Made by a program: the position numbers and the translations under genes | NCBI GenBank assembly: GCA_012845835.1 | Contig: JABAKD010000011.1 | Location: 3,124,697-3,188,696, forward strand | Direction of reading: 5' to 3' | Source: Undaria pinnatifida | Taxonomy: Eukaryota; Sar; Phaeophyceae; Laminariales; Alariaceae | Length of the DNA: 64,000 nt | Shown here: in pieces, positions 43,801 to 54,275 of the stretch | How the letters are laid out: the number at the start of each line of letters is the position of its first letter | Position numbering within the stretch: the first letter of the stretch is position 1 | Notes under the pieces: generated by a model | Told to the model about the DNA's origin: nothing | Databases searched by the model: none | Seen by the model: only the letters and a program-made list of their open reading frames with translations

Positions 43801-46800
43801 GCGCAGAATCACCCGAATGATGCAGGCACGAAGCTGACGGGCGATATAGGGAGGGAGGGAGGGAGAGAGGGAGGGAGGGAGGGCGGGAGGGAGGGAGGGA
43901 GGGAGGGAGGGGGGGAGGGAGGGACGGAAGGAGGGAGGGAGGGACGGAAGGAGGGAGGGAGGGACGGAAGGAGGGAGGGAGGGACGGAAGGAGGGAGGGA
44001 GGGACGGAAGGAGGGAGGGAGGAGGGAGGGAGGGAAGCGAAGATGGGGTGGGTGGTTGAAAAGCGGAAGAAGGGCAGACTACGCGTATGTTCGTGGGTAA
44101 TCTACCATACAGTAGTACGAGATAGCCTAATTCGTGCAAGGCTTTGCCCCCGTCGGACAGATCCTCTAATATTCCCACTTGGTGATCAAAATCTTTCAGG
44201 GGAGGTCTGTAACGCCTTCATGACTGGAAACCCATTTTTGGGGAAAATTACTTGATACTAGTATAGGGAGGGGTTTGGGGGGGGGTTGAACTAAATGTCT
44301 CTTTTTTCCCCCGGATCCCCTCCTCAAATCAATAACTTTGGCTTGTGGTTTCTCCTGCTGTTTATATACGGACAGGCGCTGGAAGATTACATGGGGGTCC
44401 ACCTCATGAAGATTCGGGACCTTTTCGCGTATCTCGACATGTGAGAAAACTGGCCTTCGTATTTTATTCGTTGATCTAAAATATGTCGGCCTACGTTCGC
44501 TAAGGCGGCGACGTGCGATACTACTATTGCGCCCTTTCCTGGCGCATCTGATTGTTTTTTTCCCCTCGTAAAATCGCTCGTAAGACGCACTCTCTGTTGT
44601 TGTTATTGTTGCGGGCATATGTTCGGTTTTATCCCGTTCGTCCATCGAATACAACGGACGAAATTCGTGAAACAATTTAACGAAACATACATATTAATAA
44701 ATGTTGTTCTTGTGGGCAAGTTTATCGTATTTTTCTTCCTGTGCGTACATCGAAGACAACAACGACGACGACGGGCTGGGTCGAACGGAAATATCCGTGC
44801 AGGTCTTACGCGATCCAACGTGACCAGCGCCCTAAAAAAACCAAGCGCCGCCCGCCCTTAGCATGCTCATCCCTGTACTTCACAAAACAAACAACCACAA
44901 GAATAACAAAACCTTTGTCGTGCGCACGCACGTGTTTTGTGCCCGATACATCAGAGACAACGACGACGGGCTGAGCCCGGCGGAAATCCGGTGCGGGTTT
45001 CACGCGATCCAGGCAGAGGCCAAGCGGCGACAGGAGGCGTCCGCCTGGCGAAAGCGACAGGAAGAGCTAAGGAAGGCGGCAAGGCGTGAAGAGGCTAGAA
45101 GAGCTGAGGAGGCCAGGTGAGAGAGAGATGGTGTTTATAACCAGACAGCAGTGAGAGGCACGCTAGGTCAGGAGTATCACTACCGCTACGCGAGAATATT
45201 TCGGACTAACGAAGCTCATTTACCTGGAGGAGCTAACAAGACTATCGCTCGAATCTCACTTTTTGTTTTTCGATTATATCTTTTTCTTAGTTCGGTCGGA
45301 GTTTTAAGCAGTTTGTCTCCAGAAGAGAAGGGTGTCATTTGCAAAGTGGTTCACAGAAGGACTACCGAAAAACTCTCGAAACTCATTTTTTTGCAACATT
45401 TTTCAAACATGATTCGCGCTGAGTACCTAGCTAGGCCATACTGGTAGAAGACTGTTGATCAGATGTTTAAAGAAGCGTATTATTTTCTAAAGTTAAGTTT
45501 TGGGCGAGGTGTAGATGAGAAGTCTCAGACGAATCTAATGCCACCTCTGCCTTAGCGTACGTCTAAGAGAGAGATGCACCACTATTAGCACCGGCAACAG
45601 CAACAGCAACAGCAGCTACAACAAACAGGTACTCGGTGCCACCTCTGCATCTTATCTCACAGAGACAGAGCCTCGACACGCATCATCGTTTCAGGTTATG
45701 AGCCTCGCTCTTTGATCTACAGTACACACCAAACTGTCCTCATAAGCGTCAACAACAACAATAAAACAACAACAACAACAACAACGGCAGCAACGACAAC
45801 AACTGCTTCATAGACTCGCCGCTTGCAAGCAACACTCGCAACAGCGGTCCTACGGATAATGGGCTCAAAGCCAAAAGCACGTCTCACGCGGGCCTTTGCG
45901 ACATCGCTGCCCCAGGAGACCTCTCGAGTGCTCTTCTTTACAGCACCAAAGGGGGACGATAGCAGGAGCACCCCGCTATCAAAAACGCATACGCTATAAA
46001 AACATCTACCCTCGATGGCGTTTTGACTGGGTCAGTGCGACATCGCCACCCCATGGGACCTCCCAAGGGCAATTCCTTGCAGCACCAATTGGGACGCTGC
46101 GCAGTCACGGCAGGAGAAAACCAGCTATCAAAAACGCATAAACTACAGACATGTCTGCCCTCAATCGAAGGCGTGTCGCCCGGGCCTGTGCGACATCGCC
46201 GCCCCCGTGGGAGCACCCGAGTACTCGTCATAACTCCAAGGAGGCGCTATGCTCTCGTAGCAGGAAAAAATCAACCCTCAAAAATGCAACGAAAACTAAA
46301 AAAACACTGCCCTCCCCCTATCCCCCCCCCCCCCCCCCCCCCGCCTCCGCCCAAAAAGGCTTTCCACTTCTGATCCACGCGCTATCGTAAACGCACGTAG
46401 AGATGAGCTATTAAGGCTGATGCTGAAACGTCGGAACGGAGACATGGCCTGGATTCCTGCCCGCTTGGCAGACTGGCACGACCCCTGGACAGTACAGGAG
46501 CACGGGGTTTCGTATAGGACTGCGAGGGGAAGGAAACCGGCGCAGGCGATGGTGTTGTATTTTCGGAGGTAAGGAGCGCACCTCAACCCATTGTTAATCC
46601 GTTTCAGGGCACGAAACGGCTCAGATTTAGAGGAGCATGGGGTTTCGTGTAGGACTGCGAGGGGCGGGGGAAATCGGCGCAGGCGCCGGCGCTGTTTTCT
46701 TTTCTAGTATTTTCGACGGTAAGGTGCGAAAGTTTGACGTTATTTGTTTGGGGTACGAAAAGTTTGCGTGGGTTGGTTTCGAATATTGCTTTGTGATTTT

Positions 46801-49800
46801 TTTTCGTCACGCTTGAGAATGTACGGTGTTTTTCTTGCTTTAGATTGTGTAGCGTTGACTGGAACGACCCTTGGACGGTACCGGAGCACGGGGTTTCATG
46901 GAGGACTGCGAGGGCAAGAAAAAAGGCTCAGGCTCTAGCGTTATATTTTCGGGAGGTAAGGCGCGAAAGCCATAGACTTTTTTTATTCGGTCTACGAATT
47001 TTGCACGGTTAGGCAACCCGATGAAAAAAAGGCCATGGCCTAGTTCAACAAAACAAACATACCCCCAAACACACTGTTTTTTGAGTAAAACTGAAGGAAG
47101 GCAAGCCCGATGAAGCAAAGCCATGCCCTCGGTAAGAAAACCAAACATATCGCAAGACAAGAATGACGTCTCGGCAATTTTGTGTTAAGGAGCCCCGTCA
47201 TTCAGAAAATAGTTTCGGCAAAAAACGGTACACCTTGTTACCTCTGTATCGTAAGGTGCTTCGGTTGAGGAGCCCCGTCGGCGATAAGAACGTTTCGCCC
47301 GAAAAATTACCCCCCCCCACTGCATTTCTCTCTTTTCAGGGGTTCTCTTAGAGTATCGTTTCTTGCAGATTTGGTCCGCATTCGAGGTGACGAGGGCAGG
47401 TGTTGTAAACTTTCTACTCTGGAGAAACGATCGCGCGCGCCTAAATAAACTTCCATTAAGAGTTAAGATTTATCAACTATAACCTATGTTTACCCCTCGA
47501 AAAAGACATTTCCGAATTTTTTTTTTTGTGCAAAAACAACGTACTTTTTGGCTTGTTTAATGGAAGCAATTTAAAAAGGTTCTCAAATATCTTAAGTACG
47601 AGTATGCCTTGCAAAAGGCAAAATTATATTGCGTACCTTTATATCTTAAACCCCCTAAATTAGGTCTGGAATTTGCTCGGTAGGCCTGTGCTAAAAATAC
47701 GGAAGCATCCCGCGGCAGGGGTGAAGCACATTCCAAGAAGTTTCCTTGAGCTGAATATCTCACCCGAAAACCCTGCTTCGAAGGCGTTCGTTCACGCAAC
47801 TCGACCAAACGTTTTCTTCGCGCTTGTCCTAAAACGAAACTACTCGTAAGGCGTACTAACCGACAATTCAACACTCGGGAACTCCATCAACCGGTCAGAA
47901 ACTCTTGGTCCCAAGAGGGCAACGCCTACCAGCGGGTGACTCCAGAGACGCGTGCTACGATAGAGGTATACCTTGTTTTTGGCTGTTTTTTCTGAATGAC
48001 GGGGGCTTCTTAACCTGGGCAAAATCGTCGGAATACTGGGCCGTTTTTTTTTTGCATCATTCTCGTTGCGTATCTAGGCCGTGAAGTTTTTTGTCCGGGA
48101 GCAGCTTTATTTTTCTCCAAAACGGTTTTTGGGTTAAGAAGGACATGTCTTAAGCTCCAAAATTTAGGGGTAGTATTGAGAAAAAAAAATGGAGCACCTC
48201 TATCGTAGCACGCGTCTTTGGCGGTACTGCGATTGACGCAATGTGTACTTTGCGCCGCCTACAGCCCTTTTCCCTGCCGCTGGAATGATCCTACAGCGGT
48301 AGTCTAACTCTAAACGATTCGTTCCCACAATAATGGGAGTTAGTTCAGCGCTAACAGGGCTTAATCTTGGTAGTTTTAACCCCTTTGAGGCTTCGGAGGG
48401 GAAACATTTTCGACGACGAACATTGACGGTTACGGCATCGGCCACCGCTGGTTGGCGATGAAAAACGTTGGTGTCCGAACGACGACGCCAACAATGCAAA
48501 GACTTTATGCGGGACGGGCGCAGCACGATCCTGATCCGTACTACTGCTGCGCGCTCACGCTACTCGCGGTAGACGCTTGAAAACAATCCAATCAATCGTC
48601 GTTTTTTTTTTTCTCTATACACGGGCTCCACAACGGCTTAAGACGGCCCCAAAAAATCCACATAAACGGATTCCCGTGTAGCCTCTCGTGATCGTGGACG
48701 TAATCACCGAGCACGCGGTGTTTCTAACCGCATAAGGTAAGCAATCCCTTTAGAAATTACCTCCCACGCTTTTTTTTGGGGGGAAGAGGGCAAACCACTT
48801 AGAATCAGGGTTGGAAAAATCTCGCGGTGGGCTTGAAAAGGTCAAGAAAAACTGCTGTGTGATCTGCTAAACAAAGGAGCCATCGACCTAAGCAGGCATC
48901 TCCTCTATGTTCGAACACGCTTGGCGCGTTTAGCCTGCGCCTCTGCCGTGCCGTCGGCTCGAATAGCAGACCGTGATCATGCGAAAACTAACGTGCTTCT
49001 TTTTTTGCCTGATGTTGTCGGGGGGTGGGACGGTGGCGTCGTTGCTTCCTTTCCTGTCTGTTTTTCTGGTCAGCCGCGAGCTTGAGGACGGTCCCGTCCA
49101 CGGAATCGTAATACACCCCGAGGAGTGCTTCTTCAACGCCAACTCAGAAATCACGAAGCGGTTGAACGTGAGAAAAACCAGAAGCCAACTCCCCGCGCAA
49201 AGAATATTTCACATCAAAAGTAGGACTGCCTGCAACGATGATGTGTAGGGGTTGGCGCTATTTTTGGTCGTAGTTTTCGTCTGGCCGGCGGGCGGTGCTC
49301 AAACGAGGAACGAAACGACCCCGATTTTCGTTGGCATACCATTTTCTTCACGAGTTGTTCTGGAACTGTTTCATTCGGTTGCGCTCTTCTTTTTTCTTTT
49401 CAAGGTTGCGAGGTACACAGACCTCCTCCAAAGTGAGTAACTTTATAACGTTATGCGTTGTAGTACCCGCTTCGTACGATGGTGGCATGCGTCGGAGATG
49501 AACTTACGCTCGTCGGTTTACGTTGGGGTAATTCCACGGTAGATAGGGGTTGCAGTCGTTAATGTTGATGTTAATGTTACGGTTGAACTCCTCACGTGAG
49601 GAAAAACTGGTATAGTCTGATACTTTTACGAGTTTTTTACGACCAGCGCATAGGAGTATTGGTCGGGTTGCGCGCGAACGAAAGCACCTTCGAAGTCATG
49701 CTTCGGGTGAGATTTTGAGCTAGCTCCTCATGTTAGGAGCTCGGAAATTTTTTAGAATCTGCTGGCACACCTACCGTGAGATGTGGCCCGTTGAAGAAGG

Positions 49801-52800
49801 TGTGTAGTCTCCAATCTGTCTGCCTGGGACCGTGCCCTTAAACAAGCACGTTTTCTCGGAAGATCATACGGAGCATAAACTGGGGATGGATATATCCGCC
49901 CCGAAAAGATTTACATCATAGAAGTGGGCCTCTGTCTGATGGGTCCGTTGTGTGGAGCGTTGGGTTGCCGCCTTCTGCTCCACCGCCTCTCCTAGGATGA
50001 ACCGGTCGGGTCTTGTTGGTTTATTCTCCTGCTGGCCTGTCCGCTGCGTGGAGATGTTCATCCCGCGCTCGTCGCGTCTTAGCACAGCGCCATCGCGTGC
50101 TTACCAAGAAGTTTTACGCACGACGCCTGCGACAGAGCATCGCGAAGCCTCTTTTACCCCGTTCCTCATTCCCTGTTTTTGTTGACACGGTCGGTCGTTC
50201 TTCCGCACGCCTCCCACCGCGGAAGGTGCTCATAAAAGAACCCCCCCGTCTTCCCCCTTCTGTCCTCGGCCGGCCGTCTTGCCCATACAGTACTACCAAG
50301 AACAGTACGAGGGGCTTGCTCGTGTTCTCAGCCCACCGAATCAAGCGTCCTTCCACCCGGCGACGAACGCCTCGACCTCAGCCCTCGTTGCCGCAGAAAT
50401 CAGGTCAAGTTCTTGTTTTGGGCGCCGTACATCGTCGCCCTCTACCATCAAAAAGGATAATGAACGTCTTGAAAAACAAAAACGGTGAATTAATTAGATT
50501 TCGCTACTCCCCCCATGTAAAATCTTCGATCGCACAACTGTAGTGTATTTTAATTAGCTATAATATTCATATTTATATTCCCGTATGCAACTGTATGCTT
50601 TGCATGTTACAAGGAAACCCCAAGCGCATGTGTTTCGACAATTTCGCGCTCGTGGGCAGACCAGGCAGTACAGCATAACAAGCATGCGCTTGGTCATTTG
50701 TGAGCTAGCTATAAGAAAAAGGAGGGGAGGGGGGGAGGGGGCTTCAAAGGTTGGAAATTTATTGAATACCTTGGGTGAGTCTGGAGTTAAATTTCACCAC
50801 CCGCATACTGTAGTGCCCATAATGTTAAGGTAGCCCGTGAGGATGCAGGGTGTCGGTGCTGGGTAGGTCACCTGTCTTCATGGCTCACGGCATCTCAGAG
50901 TAATCCCACCGTAGGGGATGCAGTTGTTGGATTAACTGATAGTGTAGAGCCATCCCACGGTAGGGTGGGGTGCACAGCATCAGTCCCTGAGGTCCTCACA
51001 TGAGGAGCTCAATATCTCACCCGAAAAAATGATTTCGAATGTTTTCGTTCTCACAAACCGGACAAACTTCTATGCCTTCGTCCTAAAGAAATATGTCCTC
51101 GTGAAATTACTTCATCAACCGGCGGTTCCTCACCTGAGGAGCTCAATCGCCTAGGGACTTTTTGGCCCAATCCTACAACTGCAACCCCTACCGGTTAGTC
51201 TGATACTGTTACTAGTATGGTATATTAATGAGGACCAGCGCATAAAAATGTTGGTCGGGTTGAGCGAGCGAACGAATGTCTTCGAAGGCATGTTTCTGTC
51301 GGGGTGAGATTTTGAGCTAGCTCCTCGTGTTAGTAGCTCAAAAAGTTCTTAGAATGTGCTGCACCCCCCCTAGGGCGGGATGGCTCCTCGGGCGTTCTCA
51401 TTGTTCTTCGTTCGTTGATCGAAACATTACACAACGCCAGATAGATGCCGTACGCTATGGAAGAACTCTGTCTGATTCGGAGGTGCGATGCTTTCAGCAT
51501 GAAATCATAGACTATATCTGGGACTCACCTAAGAGAGCTATGACGCTATGACATGACACACGTATCACGTAGTTCATCCAAGAGAACCGAAATCATTATT
51601 TTAAAATTATTTAGAGTTAACATATCTACGGATAACACTCCATAACATTAGCCCACCCGGAATAGTCGTGGATGCCAGACCATGCGATAATGAAAAGGGC
51701 TGGTCGCAGCGGAGAGGCCTCATTAATCCCAAACCATCCACACAAATTTAAGCTTCGTCCCAATGCTACAATGTAACTGGTCTACGGGGCTCCTCTACTG
51801 AGGGGCTGGCGCTTGTTACGATAAACGTATCACTTTTTTTTTTCGGCTGAGAAAAAGTTTTCTGGATTAATTACGGGGCTTCTTAACCCACAATATCGTC
51901 GGATTTTCACCGTATGTATACCCACGTCATGGGGTTGTTTACCGGATAGCAGCTTATTCTTTTGGTTCCAAGTTCACTTTTTTTTTTGTTCGGGGGGGGG
52001 GGGGTAGAGTGCAGAGCTCCCCTCAAGTGGTTAGGAAGAACCTCAGAAAAACCATGGTGCACACCTCTGCCGTGGCTTTCCCGAACTTTTCCACAATGGT
52101 ATCGGTTGGAATACCAGTTATAAGGTGTACACAAACGTTTCTCGCTACACTCACCCACAATATATGGACCACGGGATTGATAATCGAACAAGGCTACGGT
52201 ATGGTATTAGCAGGGGGGATGTCACGACGGTGTTATGATGATGGTATGATGTACCCCCTTTTCTCGCACGATCCACCCCGTACCTCGCCGACGAAGAAAA
52301 AAATCGACGATTTTGCTTGGCCCAATGTAGCTGACCACCCCATCGTTGCGAACTCACATCCCAAAATGAACACAGTCACGAAAGCTAAGGTCACAAAGGA
52401 ACAGCGGGGGTGGTCGCTCGCGCGAGTGACCCCGCGCCACTGCAAAAAAAACAAACAAACAAACAAACGAAAGAGACCCCCCCCCCAAACCGAAGCTTTG
52501 GTCGGTCGCGCTTGCTTGCGCTTTCGTTTATTTTGTTTCAAGCCGTGTTGGTGTTGGCAAGGTGAGACAGTGTAGAGCTACTCAGACGAGGTGCCTCAGA
52601 AGACTTGGGGATGCATCCGTGTCAAGCGGTCCCCGAGGAGGTGCAGAAATGTCGGTGTTGGGAAGCGTTCCCCTCGCGGTTTCCGGTGTCGCTATATAAT
52701 ATCTTCTTTGGCTCGCTGCCTAGGCACAAGAGGCTGACATTGCCAATGCTCTAAGGAACAGACACCGTCACTGTGGCAAGCGCCAGTACAACGTGACTCC

Positions 52801-53800
52801 TACAGAGTGTGTGGGGTTTTAGGGGTGGAGTGGATGGGGAGGGGGGTGGGGGTTAGGAAGGTTGCGGGGCGGAGGATGTGGGGGATAGGGGGGATAGGGG
52901 GTGGAGGGAGGTGGCGAGTGAAGGAGCTGGGGGTGAGGAGGCTTGGAGGCGAGGGAGCTGGGGGGTGGAGCAGGGTGGGGGGAAAGAAGCTGTGAAACAC
53001 GTATAAACAATTCGTGTACAGTTGTGTTCTGGTAGTCCTTGGCACATCATGAAAACGTTACTGCACGAACACCCCCCCCCCGCGCGCGCGCTACACGTCT
53101 CGCTTGTTGACCGCCTACTGTGCTACTCGTTCGCTTCGCTTTTCCCGCGGCCGTTTTTGCCGATGTGCCTGCGCTGTGATCCCTTGTCTCCTGTTTCTGT
53201 TGAACGATTGTTTTCACGATGTGGTTAGGCAATGATTTCTCCTTTTCTGATTTTTCCACACGACCTCCTCCCCAGGTACATCGAAACCGAGGTCGATTGG
53301 CAAAACGCGCTGAGTCGACAGTTTGCTTCTAAGAGCGCCGAACGCCTGCACAGGATTTCAACGTGGAAGAAAGATCTCGTAAGTTTTTGCACACACCGTT
53401 GAGATAAAGAGAGTAAAAGGGAGTCTTCAAGAGCACCACCCCCTTTTGGGTTTTGGGGGGACAAACCACGGCCTAGATAGACTACGGTAGTCATGTGAGT
53501 CACTTTAAGGAGGATTTTTTTTCAGCGGATTCATAGCCACTCCCGCAAGTGGCTACACCGCTTTTGCGTTTTTTATGTTTCGCGTCATGGCCCGCGCCGC
53601 GACATGCCCCGCCTTGGAGTCTTTATTTTTCCTCTCTACGTGACCAAAACGTGTGGAGTTTTAACTTTACTCTACGTTTACAAAACGTGCTCCACGTCCG
53701 TTTTTTTTAGTGTCCTGAAGTCGGTAGAGACCGAGAACGTACATACCCCCCCCCACCCCGAGCCGTACGCACGGGCCTTGGTCAATCAAGGTCGCACCAG
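37868..53800 (+). CDS. EF-hand protein (13 predicted exons)
   Basis: Exons: 37868-37990, 38499-38753, 39650-39709, 43745-43825, 44376-44440, 44955-45116, 46401-46568, 49074-49167, 49405-49432, 50291-50403, 52724-52806, 53276-53378, 53721-53800. Phases fit throughout; the exons at 49405, 50291 and 52724 (weak donor) are the least sure. Exon 2 has a degenerate EF-hand (SWFEAMDQLSLDNRVTMPEL). Exon 3 ends in the canonical Ca2+ loop DTNHDGALELKE. Exons 5 and 6 together make a second loop, DIDNDDGLSPAE, split by an intron after LFAYLD. A charged helix (RQEELRKAARREEARRAEEA) follows, then WHDPWTVQEHG and EVDWQNALSRQFASKSAERL segments. So it probably binds calcium; no family is recognised. The donor of exon 4 appears to be GC (CAG|GCACGA); otherwise that exon ends in TGA at 43834. 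It may continue into the armadillo-like exons at 56098. Confidence 0.72.
39205..39345 (+). repeat. (CCCA)n tract
   Basis: ACCC/CACCC units with drift, in the intron before exon 3 of the EF-hand gene. Confidence 0.93.
39385..39612 (+). repeat. (CCCAA)n pentanucleotide satellite
   Basis: About 45 units, all perfect except one CCAGC variant near 39583. It ends about 40 bp before the acceptor of the exon carrying the canonical EF-hand loop. The GLGWV-type frames on the minus strand are artefacts. Confidence 0.97.
40092..40563 (-). mobile_element. MITE family 1 copy with an internal triplication
   Basis: Ends ACACGTGCTACGACAGAGGT and ACTCTAGCGTAGCACGTG. A 55-60-bp internal segment (AAAACTGCTACTTCGCACCG, GATGAAAGATCCCATCATGG) is present three times in tandem at about 40198-40380, which explains the extra length. 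Confidence 0.87.
40936..41175. repeat. Perfect long palindrome made of MITE family 1 end sequence
   Basis: The arm AATGTTTGCCTTACTGAGAG...AACCAGTGCACCTCTACCGTA (40936-41018) is followed after a few bases by its reverse complement (about 41021-41088). A second copy of that reverse arm follows (41091-41175), carrying the match to the outermost AATGTTTGCC. The arms look identical apart from the centre. It sits at the left of another family 1 element (to 41362). Confidence 0.9.
41176..41362 (-). mobile_element. MITE family 1 copy (right part)
   Basis: GGATGAAAAATTCCCATGGC, AAGAAGCCCCGTCATTCAGC and the end TACCTCTATCGTAGCATG. Together with the palindrome at 40936-41175 it makes one rearranged element. 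Confidence 0.82.
41612..41719 (+). repeat. (ATTAAC)n hexanucleotide array
   Basis: About 18 perfect units in the large intron between EF-hand gene exons 3 and 4. Confidence 0.98.
41738..41980 (-). mobile_element. MITE family 2 copy (reverse)
   Basis: GAACGTTTCATGGCTGCTCG at left, then AGCTATCGAACGATGGCGTC, TTGGTTTCAAAAGCGGCGAT and GGGCTGCCGTAGAACGACT at right. The left inverted repeat is eroded and abuts the ATTAAC array. Confidence 0.8.
42200..42500 (+). mobile_element. MITE family 1 relic
   Basis: CAGAGGTATACTTTTT, GAATGACGGG then G-run, GGGCTCCTTAGCC, AAGCCATGGGATTTTTTTTT and AAGAAAGACATGTCTCAAGC are family 1 boxes. Both ends are degraded. A second fragment with the last boxes is at about 42755-42850. 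Confidence 0.65.
43042..43270 (+). mobile_element. MITE family 3 copy
   Basis: GAGCTCCTAATAAGCGAGGA, GCCTTCGAAGGCATGTTTCG, TTAGAATCTGCCTCACCCCT and GCCGTGGTGGGATGGAT. The left end is eroded. Confidence 0.75.
43478..43640 (+). repeat. 22-bp minisatellite
   Basis: About seven tandem units of GGTTTTGGTTTTCCTTAAGA-type sequence with few substitutions, ending about 100 bp before EF-hand gene exon 4. Confidence 0.93.
43848..44036 (+). repeat. (GGGA)n with a 16-20-bp higher-order unit
   Basis: GGGA repeats, in the second half organised as five copies of GGGACGGAAGGAGGGA. It lies just after EF-hand gene exon 4. Confidence 0.95.
44205..44290 (+). repeat. Short repeat family R (about 90 bp)
   Basis: GACTGGAAACCCATTTTTGG and TACTTGATACTAGTATAGGG followed by GGGGTTTGGGGG. 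Other copies are at 11130-11215, 43265-43330 (partial), 54568-54660 (inverted, inside a MITE) and 55605-55690 (inverted). Confidence 0.8.
44739..44829 (+). pseudogene. Upstream copy of EF-hand gene exon 6 (second Ca2+ loop)
   Basis: TACATCGAAGACAACAACGA ... GACGACGGGCTG ... GAAAT...GCAGGTC...CACGCGATCCA-like text matches 44947-45018, the start of exon 6. It has an extra AAC triplet and lacks the CAG acceptor (TCGAAG in its place). Frame is kept for DNNDDDGLGRTEI and then diverges. It lies in the intron between exons 5 and 6. Confidence 0.72.
46604..46955 (+). pseudogene. Two downstream copies of EF-hand gene exon 7
   Basis: The first copy (about 46625-46725) matches GAGCATGGGGTTTCGTGTAG to TATTTTCGACGGTAAGG with indels and has lost the frame. 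The second (46853-46955) is nearly intact: acceptor TTGTGTAG, open frame VDWNDPWTVPEHGVSWRTAR plus 14 residues, donor GGGAG|GTAAGG. A one-base insertion before its donor shifts the phase. If it were spliced between 46568 and 49074, exon 8 would read CCG CGA GCT TGA and stop. Confidence 0.75.
47703..47945 (-). mobile_element. MITE family 3 copy (reverse)
   Basis: GCATCCCGCGGCAGGGGTGA at left, then ATATCTCACCCGAAAACCCT and GCTTCGAAGGCGTTCGTTCA. It ends about where the family 1 element at 47948 begins. Confidence 0.72.
47948..48215 (+). mobile_element. MITE family 1, best full-length copy
   Basis: Left end ACGCGTGCTACGATAGAGGT and right end ACCTCTATCGTAGCACGCGT are perfect 20-bp inverted repeats. 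The length is 268 bp. Interior: GAATGACGGGGGCTTCTTAA, CATTCTCGTTGCGTATCTAG, TTAAGAAGGACATGTCTTAA. No coding frame. No target duplication longer than two or three bases is evident. Confidence 0.93.
49536..49793 (+). mobile_element. MITE family 3 copy
   Basis: Left ATTCCACGGTAGATAGGGGT, right CTGGCACACCTACCGTGAGA. Internal GAACTCCTCACGTGAGGAAA, CGAAAGCACCTTCGAAGTCA and CTCCTCATGTTAGGAGCTCG. Confidence 0.82.
50944..51185 (-). mobile_element. MITE family 3 copy (reverse)
   Basis: CATCCCACGGTAGGGTGGGG at left, GAGGAGCTCAATATCTCACC, GGAGCTCAATCGCCTAGGGA and ACTGCAACCCCTACCGG at right. A forward copy of the same family starts where it ends, so the two are head to head. Confidence 0.82.
51176..51390 (+). 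mobile_element. MITE family 3 copy
   Basis: CTGCAACCCCTACCGGTTAG, GTCTTCGAAGGCATGTTTCT, TTAGAATGTGCTGCACCCC and CTAGGGCGGGATGGCTCC. Confidence 0.8.
51817..52075 (+). mobile_element. MITE family 1 relic
   Basis: TTGTTACGATAAACGTATCA at left, GGGGCTTCTTAACCC, CCACGTCATGGGG, and CCTCAGAAAAACCATGGTGC ACACCTCTGCCGTGGCT at right. Ends are diverged. Confidence 0.65.
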
Positions 53801-53979
53801 GTAGATTTTAAGGAGGTACTTGAGGCATAAAGGGCGACGTGAAAAAACAATTTTCCTCAGTTTTTCTGGACAAGAAAAAAAACACACGTTTTTTTCCCCT
53901 GCTTGCGTTGTGCAGTGCAGTAGTGCAGTGCAGTGCCAAAAACCCTCCTCAAAAACGAAAACTGCAGAGCTTTTGCGAG

Positions 53980-54275
53980 CTCTGTCCTTGACTTGCGACA
54001 CATACATCCTAAATGATCCTACGATAGCCGCCCCCCCCAAACACAAGGTGCCGAAGTCCGTCTTACGAACGGTTCTTAGAAGGATGCAGTTCACCCTTCA
54101 TGCGACTCGCCGAACACCTCACGGCGCTTCGCGCTTGGTGCAAGCAATTTATGCCTGGTTGGTGAAACCCGACGTGCTCCGTTCTGGCATAGTAGGGATG
54201 CGAGGGTTTATGGTCATACGACTACGACCATGCTCAGACTCAACACCTCCCCCCCCCCCCCCCCCCCCCCCCAAG
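53980..54275 (+). repeat. Repeat family P, reverse copy with poly-C end
   Basis: CAAGGTGCCGAAGTCCGTCT, CGCTTCGCGCTTGGTGCAAG, TAGTAGGGATGCGAGGGTTT and CATGCTCAGACTCAACACC, then about 25 C (54248-54272). Confidence 0.83.

Noticed and set aside
48976..49248. ORF with a signal-peptide-like N terminus (MRKLTCFFFCLML)
   Set aside because: The hydrophobic part is the polypyrimidine tract before the TTTCTGGTCAG acceptor. Only the part from 49074 fits the exon chain.
50013..50543. 176-aa plus-strand frame
   Set aside because: All three frames are open over this GC-rich stretch. I kept only 50291-50403, which fits neighbouring phases, and with low certainty.
52009..52575. 188-aa plus-strand frame
   Set aside because: It begins inside a MITE relic and has no splice context or recognisable motif.
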